Assembly (NCBI RefSeq): GCF_000504205.1
Contig: NZ_AZAJ01000001.1
Coordinates: 310,001-374,000 of the forward strand
Reading direction: 5' to 3'
Length of the DNA: 64,000 nt
Origin: Methanolobus tindarius DSM 2278
GTDB taxonomy: Archaea; Halobacteriota; Methanosarcinia; Methanosarcinales; Methanosarcinaceae
In this document: piece after piece, positions 1 through 8,660 of the stretch
How positions within the stretch are numbered: position 1 is the stretch's first letter
How the letters are laid out: every line of letters begins with the position of its first letter
The notes under the pieces: model-generated
Database searches by the model: none
What the model was told of the DNA's origin: nothing
The model's input: the letters and a program-made list of their open reading frames with translations, nothing else
Made by a program: the position numbers and the translations under genes

Positions 1-31
1 TCTTCATTATGAAACAACATCATAATGAAGA
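1..31 (-). terminator. Hairpin at the 3' end of the LCM-type methyltransferase gene
   Basis: A perfect 11-bp inverted repeat, TCTTCATTATG at 1-11 and CATAATGAAGA at 21-31, overlaps the stop codon (7-9) of the methyltransferase gene read leftward. It is a plausible 3'-end structure. The downstream side lies outside the window, so a T-tract cannot be checked. Confidence 0.5.
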
Positions 32-840
32 ATACAGGACGATTTCCTGAATGTGGGTATAAGGCTCATAAAATGACCTTTCATGCCCCATCTTTTTTTC
101 TCCACATCCATGTAGTAAAGAGTATCACGATGTTTAATATTTGAATTCCAGCATTCGATTTCAGAAACATCGTTCAGACCCCAGACAAAATCTGCTTTAA
201 CATGCTTAATAGTATCATGCCATTTTGAATGCTTACAAGCCCACTGGCTTACTGCATCAAAATGGATTTCAGAACCCGGAAAATGACTGGCAAGATTACA
301 GATCACAGATTTTACCTGAGACTTTGAGAAATACATCAACACTCCTTCAATTACAAAAATAAAATTACCCTGAGGATGATTGTCTGCCAGTATCTCCATC
401 CATTCGCTTTCAAGCATTGAAGCACTTATGTACTTCTGATTTGACTTTGCCGGCAAAAGGATCTGTCTTAATTTTATGACCTCAGGAAGATCAAGCTCAT
501 AGAAAACAGCCTTTTTGCTGTTAGAAAGTCTCTGGTAACGTGTATCAAGCCCGCAGCCTATCAGGACAACCACAGGATGCTGGTGTTTTTCAATAAAGCC
601 AGACACTTTAGTATCAAAGTGACGAACTCTTATTGAAGTCCCGATACCACTCATTTTTCCTTTGCTGAATTTTGAAAAGTCATAATCGATTTTGCTGACA
701 AGATCTTCAGCTGTCGGGTCACTGATAATTCCACCCGGATTTTTAGTCTCTTCGCTTCGCATGTATAAAGTGATAAATAAAGTCTCAGCTATTTCATTTG
801 AAATCTGAGGCCTTATTTTAGGAATTAAAGATTCTTTCAT
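7..840 (-). CDS. Class I SAM-dependent methyltransferase, leucine carboxyl methyltransferase (LCM/TcmP) type
   Basis: The 277-residue protein has the hallmarks of the LCM/TcmP O-methyltransferase family. These are the SAM-binding VVLIGCGLDTRYQRL segment at about residues 91-105, an acidic strand end in the FYELDLPEV segment, and a VIEGVLMYF motif near residue 163. Family members methylate carboxyl or hydroxyl groups of small molecules or proteins; the substrate here is unknown. The ATG is preceded by a GGGAGTGA ribosome-binding site. It is the last gene of a leftward group that also holds a surface protein and a secreted CbiX-like protein, but a link to tetrapyrrole chemistry is only contextual. 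No signal peptide or membrane segment is seen, so it should be cytoplasmic. Confidence 0.85.
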   Translation of the reverse strand: MKESLIPKIRPQISNEIAETLFITLYMRSEETKNPGGIISDPTAEDLVSKIDYDFSKFSKGKMSGIGTSIRVRHFDTKVSGFIEKHQHPVVVLIGCGLDTRYQRLSNSKKAVFYELDLPEVIKLRQILLPAKSNQKYISASMLESEWMEILADNHPQGNFIFVIEGVLMYFSKSQVKSVICNLASHFPGSEIHFDAVSQWACKHSKWHDTIKHVKADFVWGLNDVSEIECWNSNIKHRDTLYYMDVEKKRWGMKGHFMSLIPTFRKSSCILHYDVVS

Positions 841-876
841 TATTTCACTCCCTGAAAATGATTTTACTGAATTACA

Positions 877-1587
877 TTATTTACGACCTTTTATTTTCAT
901 AACCCCTAACAAGACCACAAGAGTTACCATAAATGCAACTGCAATTCCTGAAACCGAAGATATTGTAGAGGTCTCTTTTGGAGTAGCAGGTATGGATTCT
1001 CCGGAGGAAACAGGTACATTATCTGCAGTACTTTCAAGTATTCCATTGTCGTTTTCATCAACAACATTGACATCTGCATCTTCAGTTTCTCCTGATTCAA
1101 CCGATGAAGCAGAGGTTCCCATGTTACCTGAAGTACCGGAAGATGAACTGCTCTTACTGCTACCAGTTTCTGAATCTGATGAAGCAGAGACTGAAAGATC
1201 AAGACTTACAGTGTCACCGGGGTTTGAGGTACTAAAATCCGCACCCGAAATCCCGGATTCAACTCCATCCACATAAAACTTTATATTTTCATAATCCGCA
1301 GGCTCACATGTTACAACAAGCTTTGTACCTGGCTGATCCCCATAAACTCCGTCCGAACTGACAGTTGTACTTCCAATGACCTGTCCGTCAAGTTCTGCTG
1401 TTATTTCAGTTCCTGCTGTGGCTGCTTCATCTCCCGTGCTGACACTGCCTTCAATTATCAAGGGAAGGGAAGGAACAGTACTTGAATCTGCAGATGCAGG
1501 AATGGCAGACATTCCCACAACTACCATCATAAGTATAACCAGACATCTCGTATTGTAAAAACTGTGAATTCCAAATTTTAAAAACAT
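877..1587 (-). CDS. Small secreted surface protein with C-terminal membrane anchor
   Basis: This 236-residue protein starts with a hydrophobic signal segment (about residues 12-33, ending AIPASA). One beta-rich globular part of about 100 residues follows, resembling an Ig-like/carboxypeptidase-regulatory fold (GSTTVSSDGVYGD, then FYVDGVESGI). Next come a Ser/Gly/Thr-rich linker, an acidic stretch and a C-terminal transmembrane helix (about 211-231) ending in KIKGRK. That is the layout of an archaeal cell-surface protein held by its C-terminus. AGGTGAA lies just upstream of the ATG. It follows the secreted CbiX-like gene on the same strand after a 96-nt gap that holds a hairpin. I do not recognise a specific function; its position suggests an accessory to the CbiX-like protein. 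Confidence 0.75.
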   Translation of the reverse strand: MFLKFGIHSFYNTRCLVILMMVVVGMSAIPASADSSTVPSLPLIIEGSVSTGDEAATAGTEITAELDGQVIGSTTVSSDGVYGDQPGTKLVVTCEPADYENIKFYVDGVESGISGADFSTSNPGDTVSLDLSVSASSDSETGSSKSSSSSGTSGNMGTSASSVESGETEDADVNVVDENDNGILESTADNVPVSSGESIPATPKETSTISSVSGIAVAFMVTLVVLLGVMKIKGRK

Positions 1588-1625
1588 TTTTTCACCTTAA
1601 ACACTAATAGGAAAAAGAGGAAGAA

Positions 1626-1649
1626 GAAGATGGGAAAATACCCATCTTC
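1626..1649 (-). terminator. Intergenic hairpin after the secreted CbiX-like gene
   Basis: GAAGATGGG (1626-1634) pairs perfectly with CCCATCTTC (1641-1649) around a 6-nt loop. Read leftward it is followed by a pyrimidine-rich run ending CTTTTTC. It sits between the CbiX-like gene and the small surface protein. It could terminate part of the transcripts and lower expression of the downstream gene. Confidence 0.55.
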
Positions 1650-1683
1650 AACTCATTCCAATCCATTCTCCGTCATCCATTCA

Positions 1684-3633
1684 TCAGAAACCGTACAATA
1701 TTGTCTCCTGTGTTACCAGAATCCAGTATCCATTATAGGGGGCCATCTCAAAAGAGTCAGTGCCTACATGACTGCCGGAAATTACTCCTGTTTCACCATT
1801 ATGTCCCACATAACCGTAAGACATGGTTTCGGAATAATAAGGACCTTTGATCAATGAATATGAATCATCCATTGACTGAAGTGTCATTTTCGCAGACAGG
1901 GAATCTGCAGCATCACTATATCCTATGGCATTCCAGCCTTTGTGCAGGCTTATTGTTGCAGGAACTGCTGGTACCGCGGGCTTGAGTTTGTCACTTGAAA
2001 CAAACTGTGAATATCCAAGAGAATTCTTGATCCAGTAAGCCTTAAGGGGCTCCAGTTCTGTGAAATCAACTCCACCCTGTTCCCACATTCCTGATGATGT
2101 GTTATAGTATAATACCACATCATATTCAATATCCTCAAATACAGAATCAACTGATGCATCATTTAGTTCAGAAGGAACTGAGATGAAATTCCAGCCTGAG
2201 GATATTGGAAGCCCATCGGAAAGAGATGTTGAAACATCAAATAATTCCTCAGAAGGACCATAGGTCATCTTTTCCTGCATCATAGATTTCAGCAGTTTAA
2301 AAGCACTTTTTTCTTCTGCGGTTGCCGTTCCAAGTTTTGCCTTCGTTCTCAGTTCATACATATTGTCATAAAAGACATCATCACTGATGGAAACCTCTAT
2401 GGAGTCCCCGCTTGATTTCTGAATGAAAGTGTAATCATAGTTTTCAGGTATGATATACGTTTCATCCGTACCTTCAGGAGCATCAATTGTGTAATCTTCT
2501 GTCAGGTTACCAAGAATGTACAGGAATACTTCCTCATGCCCGTCAGAAGGATGTGCACTGATTATGCTCACGTCGCCTCTATGTGGTATACCTTCCCATA
2601 CATCCTCAAATGAGAATGCTTCAAGGGAAGAACGATATGCACATACTCCACAAAGACATGCTTCAAGGTCATCAAAGGATATTGTTACAAGCTCTTCATC
2701 ATCATATATTGAAATTTCAGGATATGAAAGCTCTCTTGCAACCATGACTTCTATCCAGTCACCAACATTGCTGTGAGGAATAAGAGCCCTGCTGCCTTCT
2801 TCCGGATAGCTGTAATCCATGTCTTCCAGAAGACGTGGGATTTTTGTGTTTGTGTAATACCCTTCACATGCAAATACCGGAATAATAATAGCATGGGATG
2901 ACTCGGAAACGTTACTGACAACATTACTTATTTCAAATGATGTAAGTTCCTCATTTGACTCGTCTACATTGATAAATCCATATCTTACATCTTCGATATT
3001 GATGCCCATACTATGCCTTAAAATGAGTTTTGCTTTGTCTGAAAGGGATGCTGAGCTTTCATTCCAGCCTTCAAGATCTTCACCTGTGGTACCGTGCAAA
3101 GCAAGTATAACGGTTTCGTTCTCTGCATCCTGCACCAGTTCAGCGGCACGGTCTGCGATTATTTTTGCAATGAATGAGTGATCGTCCATTGCACCTGTCA
3201 TGATAATCTCAGACTCTGTATCCACCTGAACCAGTCCTTCCTCAGGTGCTTCACTTGTAAGACCAAGAATGTACTGAATCTCACCGATGTGGCCGCTGTT
3301 TGATGAAATAAATAGTGGAACTGCGACTATCTTTGTTACACCCTGTTCTTCCAGTTTATCCACTGCATCCGGAAGAGTTTCATTTTCCACCATTTCAAGG
3401 AACCCGATCTCTATTGGATAATCAAGGTTCGTATCTTCAACTGCGGTTCTGACTGCATTGCACCAGGTCTCGCTTGTACTTCCATGAGCCACCACAAGAA
3501 CTCCAATGGTTTCACTGCCTGACTCTTCTGAAGAATCACTGGCACCAGCGGGCAAACTAATTGTCAATACCACCATAAAGACCACCAGGACAGTTGCAAT
3601 GGTCTTTGAAATTATTTTATGCCTATTTTTCAT
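1684..3633 (-). CDS. Secreted tandem CbiX-like chelatase with FmdE-like region and C-terminal beta modules
   Basis: The 649-residue protein begins with a signal peptide (about residues 1-32, ending LPAGASD). Residues about 40-310 form two CbiX/sirohydrochlorin-chelatase-like halves: VLVVAHGSTSETWCNAV opens the first and VILALHGTTG the second, with a family-like IIPVFACEGYY later. CbiX enzymes insert cobalt (or nickel or iron) into sirohydrochlorin in the cytosol, so a secreted version is unusual. Residues about 315-470 resemble FmdE-family proteins, with CLCGVC and a KAKLGTATAEEKSAFKLL segment close to one in the FmdE protein at 37.6 kb. The canonical HGHxCPG motif is absent. The tail holds GWNFISVP and GWNAIGYS beta modules typical of archaeal surface proteins. 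There is no C-terminal membrane helix. GGATGTGA precedes the ATG. It may bind or demetallate tetrapyrroles outside the cell; catalysis is unproven. Confidence 0.8.
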   Translation of the reverse strand: MKNRHKIISKTIATVLVVFMVVLTISLPAGASDSSEESGSETIGVLVVAHGSTSETWCNAVRTAVEDTNLDYPIEIGFLEMVENETLPDAVDKLEEQGVTKIVAVPLFISSNSGHIGEIQYILGLTSEAPEEGLVQVDTESEIIMTGAMDDHSFIAKIIADRAAELVQDAENETVILALHGTTGEDLEGWNESSASLSDKAKLILRHSMGINIEDVRYGFINVDESNEELTSFEISNVVSNVSESSHAIIIPVFACEGYYTNTKIPRLLEDMDYSYPEEGSRALIPHSNVGDWIEVMVARELSYPEISIYDDEELVTISFDDLEACLCGVCAYRSSLEAFSFEDVWEGIPHRGDVSIISAHPSDGHEEVFLYILGNLTEDYTIDAPEGTDETYIIPENYDYTFIQKSSGDSIEVSISDDVFYDNMYELRTKAKLGTATAEEKSAFKLLKSMMQEKMTYGPSEELFDVSTSLSDGLPISSGWNFISVPSELNDASVDSVFEDIEYDVVLYYNTSSGMWEQGGVDFTELEPLKAYWIKNSLGYSQFVSSDKLKPAVPAVPATISLHKGWNAIGYSDAADSLSAKMTLQSMDDSYSLIKGPYYSETMSYGYVGHNGETGVISGSHVGTDSFEMAPYNGYWILVTQETILYGF

Positions 3634-3672
3634 TAATCGTCACATCCTATTGGATGCTACTCAATAATGGTG

Positions 3673-3727
3673 TTAGGAATATACATAGGATATCCTAATA
3701 AAATTAGATTTTTGTTGATAACCTAAC
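3673..3727 (-). promoter_or_regulatory. Candidate DtxR-type operator region of the secreted CbiX-like gene
   Basis: TTAGGA (3673-3678) and TCCTAA (3693-3698) form an outward inverted repeat. The palindrome AGGATATCCT (3687-3696) lies inside it and a further CCTAAC is at 3722. DtxR/IdeR-family operators are built on TTAGG...CCTAA, and a DtxR-family regulator is encoded at 18.2 kb. The repeats lie 40-95 nt before the leftward ATG, where a repressor would cover the promoter. Binding is inferred. Confidence 0.45.
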
Positions 3728-3853
3728 TTTTGGAAAAAACAAAAGAGAGGCATAACCCGGCTATACAAGAACTAATTATTGGATTTTGATTTTTAGTCTA
3801 AAAAATGTAGTCAGTACGAAAAAGGTAAATAGAATAAAAATATAATAGGTTTT

Positions 3854-3962
3854 GCTACCATGCAGCAACTATATTCAAAAGCACATTCGGCTTCCTGATA
3901 GAGCTACATAGGTCACTTTCTACAGCAGTGCAACATTATTTTTCAAACTGTTGCATGGTAGC
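3854..3962. repeat. Long inverted repeat enclosing about 80 nt
   Basis: GCTACCATGC at 3854-3863 pairs perfectly with GCATGGTAGC at 3953-3962. The pairing extends by AAC/GTT across a 3-nt bulge, giving a 13-bp stem. An internal TGCAAC (3928-3933) can compete for the GTTGCA of the right arm, so two structures are possible. T-rich sequence follows on the plus strand. It may be a structured RNA or a remnant of a small mobile element; no target duplication is evident. Confidence 0.4.
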
Positions 3963-4248
3963 TTCCGCACATTTTCTTTTTGTAAATATCGGACCCTGAT
4001 TAAATATCTGAAGATTTAGACATTACTTTGGCTCTGTAAAAATCCTGCTCAGAAAACATAATTGGATTCTGTAAACTGTGTCATTGCAAGGCATGAAACA
4101 TTGAATGAAATATAGACTTCAGATTTTAGATGTTCTGAATAGTATCTCTGAACTACTGTAAAATTATAAGATTAAATTATAGGATTTTAGTCAAATGCTT
4201 ACTTTTTTAATGGCAACGCCCATTACCTAAAATTATTTGGGAGCTCTA

Positions 4249-4272
4249 CAAATACACCTAAAATATATAGAT
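4249..4272 (+). promoter_or_regulatory. Promoter region with the shared TACACCTAA element
   Basis: AATACACCTAAAATATATAG lies about 75 nt before the start codon. The core TACACCTAA recurs at the same distance before the other two domain-A genes (near 5172 and 10111). ATATATAG immediately after it is a reasonable archaeal TATA box. The core may be an operator or part of the promoter. Confidence 0.5.
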
Positions 4273-4331
4273 AAGACGTCGAAAAATTGTTTACCAAAAT
4301 AATTTTTTGAATACAAAACTAGGTGACGAAT

Positions 4332-4901
4332 ATGAAAATAAATAACAAGAAAACAATATTGACAGGTGCATTTCTGTTACTGGCATTGATTGTAGCCATG
4401 CCCACAGTAGCTGCAACAGCCTATAATTATTCAGATACTCCTGGAACCACCGATACCCTGATAGCAAGAATGTACAGCAATACTACAATGTCATGGTCTG
4501 CGACATCTGTTCAGGACCTGATAGATTCATACCCTGATGGAGACTTTTCATTTGAAAGTGTTCCGGATGGAAATTATAAACTCTATCTTGCATACTGGAT
4601 TGATGCCATGAATGCCTGGGGAGTAGGCACTAGTGACGTAGTTACTGTACAAAACGGACAGGTCCTTGAAAGTGTAAGTGTGAAGGTGTATTTAGTTAAT
4701 TCCTCAGACAGCGATTACCCAAGCACTCCAGCAGAACAAGCATGGGCCATGGGTTTCTTAAACACTGTACAGAACTCTACAGTATACCCATCATCCGGCA
4801 ATGGTGCAATATCAGGAACTGCTACTACATTTGACACAGCCAATACAATCCCCATGAATGCGTGTAGAGGTGCAACAATAGGATTATGGCAACTTGGATA
4901 A
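4332..4901 (+). CDS. Secreted single-domain protein (domain A)
   Basis: Starting at the ATG at 4332 (AGGTGA lies 6-11 nt upstream), the 189-residue protein has a signal peptide (about 1-30) followed by one copy of domain A. The same domain occurs twice in the next gene and once at the N-terminus of the CobN-like protein. Shared marks are PDGDFSF, VPDGNYKLYLAYWI, WGVGTSD, a conserved tryptophan, SGNGAISGTA, and a final RGATIGLW. It has no membrane anchor and ends right after the domain, so it should be released or bound non-covalently to a partner. The PDG-xY-xxY pattern resembles carboxypeptidase-regulatory beta folds. I do not recognise a characterised family. By analogy with the HmuY haem carrier of Bacteroidota loci it could be a ligand carrier, which is inference from context only. 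This copy is the most divergent of the four. Confidence 0.75.
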   Translation: MKINNKKTILTGAFLLLALIVAMPTVAATAYNYSDTPGTTDTLIARMYSNTTMSWSATSVQDLIDSYPDGDFSFESVPDGNYKLYLAYWIDAMNAWGVGTSDVVTVQNGQVLESVSVKVYLVNSSDSDYPSTPAEQAWAMGFLNTVQNSTVYPSSGNGAISGTATTFDTANTIPMNACRGATIGLWQLG

Positions 4902-4910
4902 TTGCATCCT

Positions 4911-4930
4911 GCCGCATTGTAAAATGCTGC
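4911..4930 (+). terminator. Hairpin terminator of the first domain-A gene
   Basis: GCCGCATT (4911-4918) pairs with AATGCTGC (4923-4930) with one mismatch and a 4-nt loop. It starts 10 nt after the stop codon, and the T-rich AATATTTTATTTTG follows. The next gene also has its own promoter-like element, so the two genes are probably separate transcripts. Confidence 0.5.
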
Positions 4931-5170
4931 AACAATATTTTATTTTGAACATACAGGCACCTCTGAATAAAATAATGGTGTCGTTTTCTTTTTTGACTTT
5001 AAACATGATTAATGCAGTCCTGGAAGCATCGAATACCAACCCTTCAGAGAGATTTAAAATAATGACCTTTGGTACCACTCACATCAATTTGAAAATCATA
5101 GGTTACAGGTCAATTAACTAATTGTTTTAGCATTTAACCGATTTCCTAATTTTGTTTGGATGTATAATTA
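4931..5170. other. Intergenic stretch between two domain-A genes
   Basis: The 4902-5250 gap holds the terminator hairpin at 4911-4930, about 240 nt of A+T-rich sequence without a convincing gene, and then the promoter region described separately. Short open frames on both strands have no recognisable features. Confidence 0.5.
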
Positions 5171-5197
5171 ATACACCTAATGTATATAGGGTACCCT
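5171..5197 (+). promoter_or_regulatory. Promoter/operator region of the large domain-A receptor-like gene
   Basis: ATACACCTAATGTATATAGG at 5171-5190 repeats the TACACCTAA core and contains the gapped inverted repeat CCTA...TAGG. The 10-nt palindrome AGGGTACCCT (5188-5197) overlaps its right end. TGTATATA is a possible TATA box. The start codon is 54 nt past the palindrome. Confidence 0.5.
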
Positions 5198-5250
5198 CAC
5201 AAAGATTGTTTTTACTAAATGGTTTTTGAAATCAATATTTGGTGGTAAAT

Positions 5251-8200
5251 ATGAAGTACAGACAGAAAACAATATTGACTGGTGCTTTAATAGTGCTGGT
5301 ATTAATTATGGGTGTCCCGTTTACGGCAGCAACATATAACTTTTCAAACGGACCGGGCGAAAATGACATCCTTGTAGCAACGGCATTCACGAATGAAACG
5401 AAAACATATGGAACACTTGAACAAATATCAAATGCTCCTGATGGGGACTTCACATTTTCAGAGTTGCCAGACGGAGAGTATAAGCTTTATTTTTCATACT
5501 GGATTCCTGAAATGACTGGCTGGGGTGTGGGAGATACCACGGTCACTATTGAAAACGGAGAAACATTAGAAAATCTGTTGTTTAATGGAACTCTTCTATA
5601 TGGAGACAACGACTCTTACTTATGGCCTCAGGCTGAAGCATTGTATGACAGCATAGTCAATGGAACCGTAATTCCTGTATCAGGATCAGGTTCTATATCA
5701 GGGACAGCAGGCTTCTTTGATTCCAGCGATACCGCCACAGATTACATGAAATTTGCAAGGGGAGCTGCAATCGGACTATGGAAAGTACAAGAAGAAGAAG
5801 AAGAAGAAAATGTGCTTCCTGTAGCAAATTTCAGCTCAAATGTAACCGCAGGCAACCCACCTCTGACCGTGCAGTTCACTGACAATTCAACTGGGGCCAA
5901 TAGTTGGTCATGGGATCTAAATGGTGACGGAATAGAGGATTCAAATGAAACAAATCCGAAGTTCACATATACAGAGACAGGTACTTACAACGTAAGCCTT
6001 ACTGTGAGCAATACAGGAGGTAGTGATACCGAAACAAAATCAGATTACATCTACTTATGTAATCCGCTATTCCAACCTGGTGAAAACGATATCCTGGTAG
6101 CAAAAGGAGTTACTAATGCTACGAAAACATATGGTTCTTTTGAGAACATATTGAGTTCCTCTGACGGAGACTTCGCTTTCTCAGACTTGCCTGACGGAGA
6201 GTATGAGATTTATTTCTCATACTGGATTCCTATAATGGCTTCCTGGGGCGTGGGCAAATTACCGGTTACCATCGAGGATGGGCAAGCCGTGGAAGGCCTA
6301 TTGTTTAACGGGAGCACGCTGTCTAATGACGACTGCTCATTTATGTGGCCCCAGGCTGAAACACTGAAGGATAAAATAGATAATGGAACTGTAACCCCTG
6401 TTTCAGGATCAGGCTCCATATCAGGAACAGCAGGATATTTTAATAGCACTGGCGCACCCTCCGCCTACATGTACTTCGCAAGGAATGCCTCCATAGGACT
6501 ATGGAAAGTGGCAGAGGAAAAGGAAGAGGAAACTGAAGTAAATGTATCTCTGGCAAGCTCCACATTCCTTGGAGGAAACGGTGATGAATCCATAACTAAT
6601 GGAAATAAAGTGAGCGTAGCCAATGACGGAACTGTGTATGTAATAGGCAGCACCGACTCGACAGACATTCCTGTAACAACAGGTGTCTATCAGACATCTC
6701 TGGCCGGAAGTACCGACCTGTTCATTGCCAGGTATAACAGCGATATGTCTGAACTGCTTGCATGTACATACTTTGGCGGAACTGGATCAGAAACGAGAGG
6801 CTGCATCAAAATAGGATTCGATGGAAGTGTATATGTGCACGGTAGTACTACATCCAGTGACCTGCCTGCTACAGGATCATATTCAACAATGCAGAGTGGC
6901 ACGAATACTTTTGTAGCTAAGTTCGACTCTTCCCTGAGCTCACTGCAAGCCTGTACAAACATGGGAGGGTTGGGTCATGATTACGCATATGCCATCAATG
7001 TCCTGGATGATGAAATATACATAACGGGGTCGACAAAATCTGTGGTAATGGCTACTGCCGGAGCATATCAGACATCTTATGATTTCGATAGCGAGGATAT
7101 CTTTGTAGCCAAATTAAACAACTCACTTGGAGTGATAGCATATACATACCTTGGAAGTGACGATGATGAGGTAGGTGTTGATATCGAATTCGGAAGTGAT
7201 GGAACCGTGTACCTGTTAGCTGATGTTAAAGATAATGGTATGGCTACCACCGGAGCATACGATGATACAAGTAATGGAAACTACGATACTTTTGTAGCTA
7301 ATTTCGATTCATCCCTGAGTACACTACTCGCAGGCACTTATTTCGGAGGGGGCGAGGATGAAAGATCAAATGATCTGGAAGTCGGAAGCGATGGATGCAT
7401 ATACATATCCGGTAGGACTAAGTCAGGTGTTCTGGCGACTTCCGGGGCATTTGAAACAGAAATATCAAATACAAGCACCTGGGAGGGATATGTAGCCAAA
7501 TTCGATAGCTCTCTGGAAACACTGTATGCATGTACGTATTTTGGTGGCAATGACAATGATTACCTGTCTTCTGTTGTTGTAGCTGATGATAATGTATTCA
7601 TCACAGGATATACAGAATCTATAGATATACCAACTACGACATCCGGAACGAACAGCGGTGATAATGATGCATTTGTGAGCTGGCTCAATGATGACCTCAG
7701 TACATTGCTGTACAGCACATATTATGGAGGTAGTGATAGTGAGACTGCACATGGATCAGTAATTACCGAAACCGGTAATCTCCTTCTCTGTGGGCAGACT
7801 GGTTCAGTCGATCTACCCGTTGAAAACGCAGTAGATGACAGTTTCAATGGAAGCAGTGACCTGTTTGTGTCCCGGTGGAGAGTTCTGGATGAAAGTGAAC
7901 CAAAACTCTTCTTCAGCCCGGAGGATACAACACTTATAGACGGCCAAACAACCGAGATAGCCATCAAAGTAAGCTCCCTGCCAGATGGCCTCTCTGGCTA
8001 TGAACTCACTGTGAATATCGCTGACTCTGCAATTGCCCAGATTGTGGACATCACATATCCTGAATGGTCAACGATCACTGATAATTCATCCCTTCCAGGC
8101 AGTTCTGTTTACCTGAAAACAGTTGACCTGGAAAGAGATGTTCAGGTAGATGCCACAGGCGTTATACTTGCCACTCTGACTGTGGAAGGTAAAAAAGCAG

Positions 8201-8514
8201 GAAACACCAACATTAGCCTGGATGTTAGCAAACTGGAGAGTGACGATGGTAATGAAATCAATGCGATAGTAGAAACTGGAACTCTGGAAGTCACAATGAT
8301 GCCGATTCCGGGAGAGACAGCATCCCCAAGGGATCTTGATGGTGACGGTCTCTATGAAGACCTCACAGGTGATGGTGCCTGCGGCTTTGTGGATGTCGAA
8401 GCGTTCTTCTACCAGATGGACTGGATTGAAGAAAACATGCCATCAAAGGTAGATTATAACGGCAATGGCAGGGTTGACTTCGACGATGTGGTTTCCCTCT
8501 TTGATATGGTGTGA
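5251..8514 (+). CDS. Large secreted surface protein: domain A - PKD - domain A - SBBP repeats - cohesin-like - dockerin-like
   Basis: I start at the ATG at 5251, with GGTGG 5-10 nt upstream, giving 1,087 residues. Domains in order: signal peptide (1-26); domain A (27-188); a PKD domain (about 190-270, with WSWDLNGDG); a second, N-terminally shorter domain A (274-420); about seven SBBP beta-propeller-type repeats (430-880; recurring YFGGxGxD and VYVxGST); a cohesin-like beta domain (886-1017); and a dockerin-like EF-hand pair (1027-1087; DLDGDGLYED and DYNGNGRVDFDD). There is no C-terminal membrane helix. Anchoring could come from dockerin-cohesin pairing with the next gene product, whose cohesin-like domain is closely similar to its own. 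With domain A also in the CobN-like protein, this looks like a surface capture protein for that system. The ligand is unknown. Confidence 0.85.
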   Translation: MKYRQKTILTGALIVLVLIMGVPFTAATYNFSNGPGENDILVATAFTNETKTYGTLEQISNAPDGDFTFSELPDGEYKLYFSYWIPEMTGWGVGDTTVTIENGETLENLLFNGTLLYGDNDSYLWPQAEALYDSIVNGTVIPVSGSGSISGTAGFFDSSDTATDYMKFARGAAIGLWKVQEEEEEENVLPVANFSSNVTAGNPPLTVQFTDNSTGANSWSWDLNGDGIEDSNETNPKFTYTETGTYNVSLTVSNTGGSDTETKSDYIYLCNPLFQPGENDILVAKGVTNATKTYGSFENILSSSDGDFAFSDLPDGEYEIYFSYWIPIMASWGVGKLPVTIEDGQAVEGLLFNGSTLSNDDCSFMWPQAETLKDKIDNGTVTPVSGSGSISGTAGYFNSTGAPSAYMYFARNASIGLWKVAEEKEEETEVNVSLASSTFLGGNGDESITNGNKVSVANDGTVYVIGSTDSTDIPVTTGVYQTSLAGSTDLFIARYNSDMSELLACTYFGGTGSETRGCIKIGFDGSVYVHGSTTSSDLPATGSYSTMQSGTNTFVAKFDSSLSSLQACTNMGGLGHDYAYAINVLDDEIYITGSTKSVVMATAGAYQTSYDFDSEDIFVAKLNNSLGVIAYTYLGSDDDEVGVDIEFGSDGTVYLLADVKDNGMATTGAYDDTSNGNYDTFVANFDSSLSTLLAGTYFGGGEDERSNDLEVGSDGCIYISGRTKSGVLATSGAFETEISNTSTWEGYVAKFDSSLETLYACTYFGGNDNDYLSSVVVADDNVFITGYTESIDIPTTTSGTNSGDNDAFVSWLNDDLSTLLYSTYYGGSDSETAHGSVITETGNLLLCGQTGSVDLPVENAVDDSFNGSSDLFVSRWRVLDESEPKLFFSPEDTTLIDGQTTEIAIKVSSLPDGLSGYELTVNIADSAIAQIVDITYPEWSTITDNSSLPGSSVYLKTVDLERDVQVDATGVILATLTVEGKKAGNTNISLDVSKLESDDGNEINAIVETGTLEVTMMPIPGETASPRDLDGDGLYEDLTGDGACGFVDVEAFFYQMDWIEENMPSKVDYNGNGRVDFDDVVSLFDMV

Positions 8515-8551
8515 GGTGAAAAAGAAAAACTCCGGACAGAGGGAGGAGTAC

Positions 8552-8596
8552 AAAAGTCATGGAAAAGGAAGAATTTGATTCCCTTTCCTGACTTTT
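8552..8596 (+). terminator. Rho-independent-like terminator
   Basis: AAAAGTCA-GGAAA-GGAA (8552-8570) pairs with TTCC-TTTCC-TGACTTTT (8579-8596) with two single-base irregularities. CCTTTTTTATC follows. It lies about 40 nt after the stop of the large receptor-like gene. Confidence 0.65.
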
Positions 8597-8660
8597 TCCT
8601 TTTTTATCACTGGCAGATTAAGTGCCTGAGAATTAAAACGTTTATCACGAGGTGATTAGT

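Larger units (their letters stand above)
3634..4331. other. Gene-less 0.7-kb divergent intergenic region
   Basis: This A+T-rich stretch separates the leftward CbiX-like gene from the rightward domain-A gene. It holds CCTAA/TTAGG-type repeats near 3673-3727, a long inverted repeat at 3854-3962 and the rightward promoter region near 4249. I see no open frame of credible length and no tRNA. Its length leaves room for a small RNA or a decayed gene. Confidence 0.6.

Noticed and set aside
3634-4331. Cobalamin riboswitch before the tetrapyrrole genes
   Set aside because: I found no convincing B12-box-like core in this region or in the other leaders, and such switches are essentially unknown in archaea.
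4894-5121. Small 75-residue frame between two domain-A genes
   Set aside because: It lacks a ribosome-binding site and recognisable features, overlaps a terminator hairpin, and has the composition of intergenic DNA.
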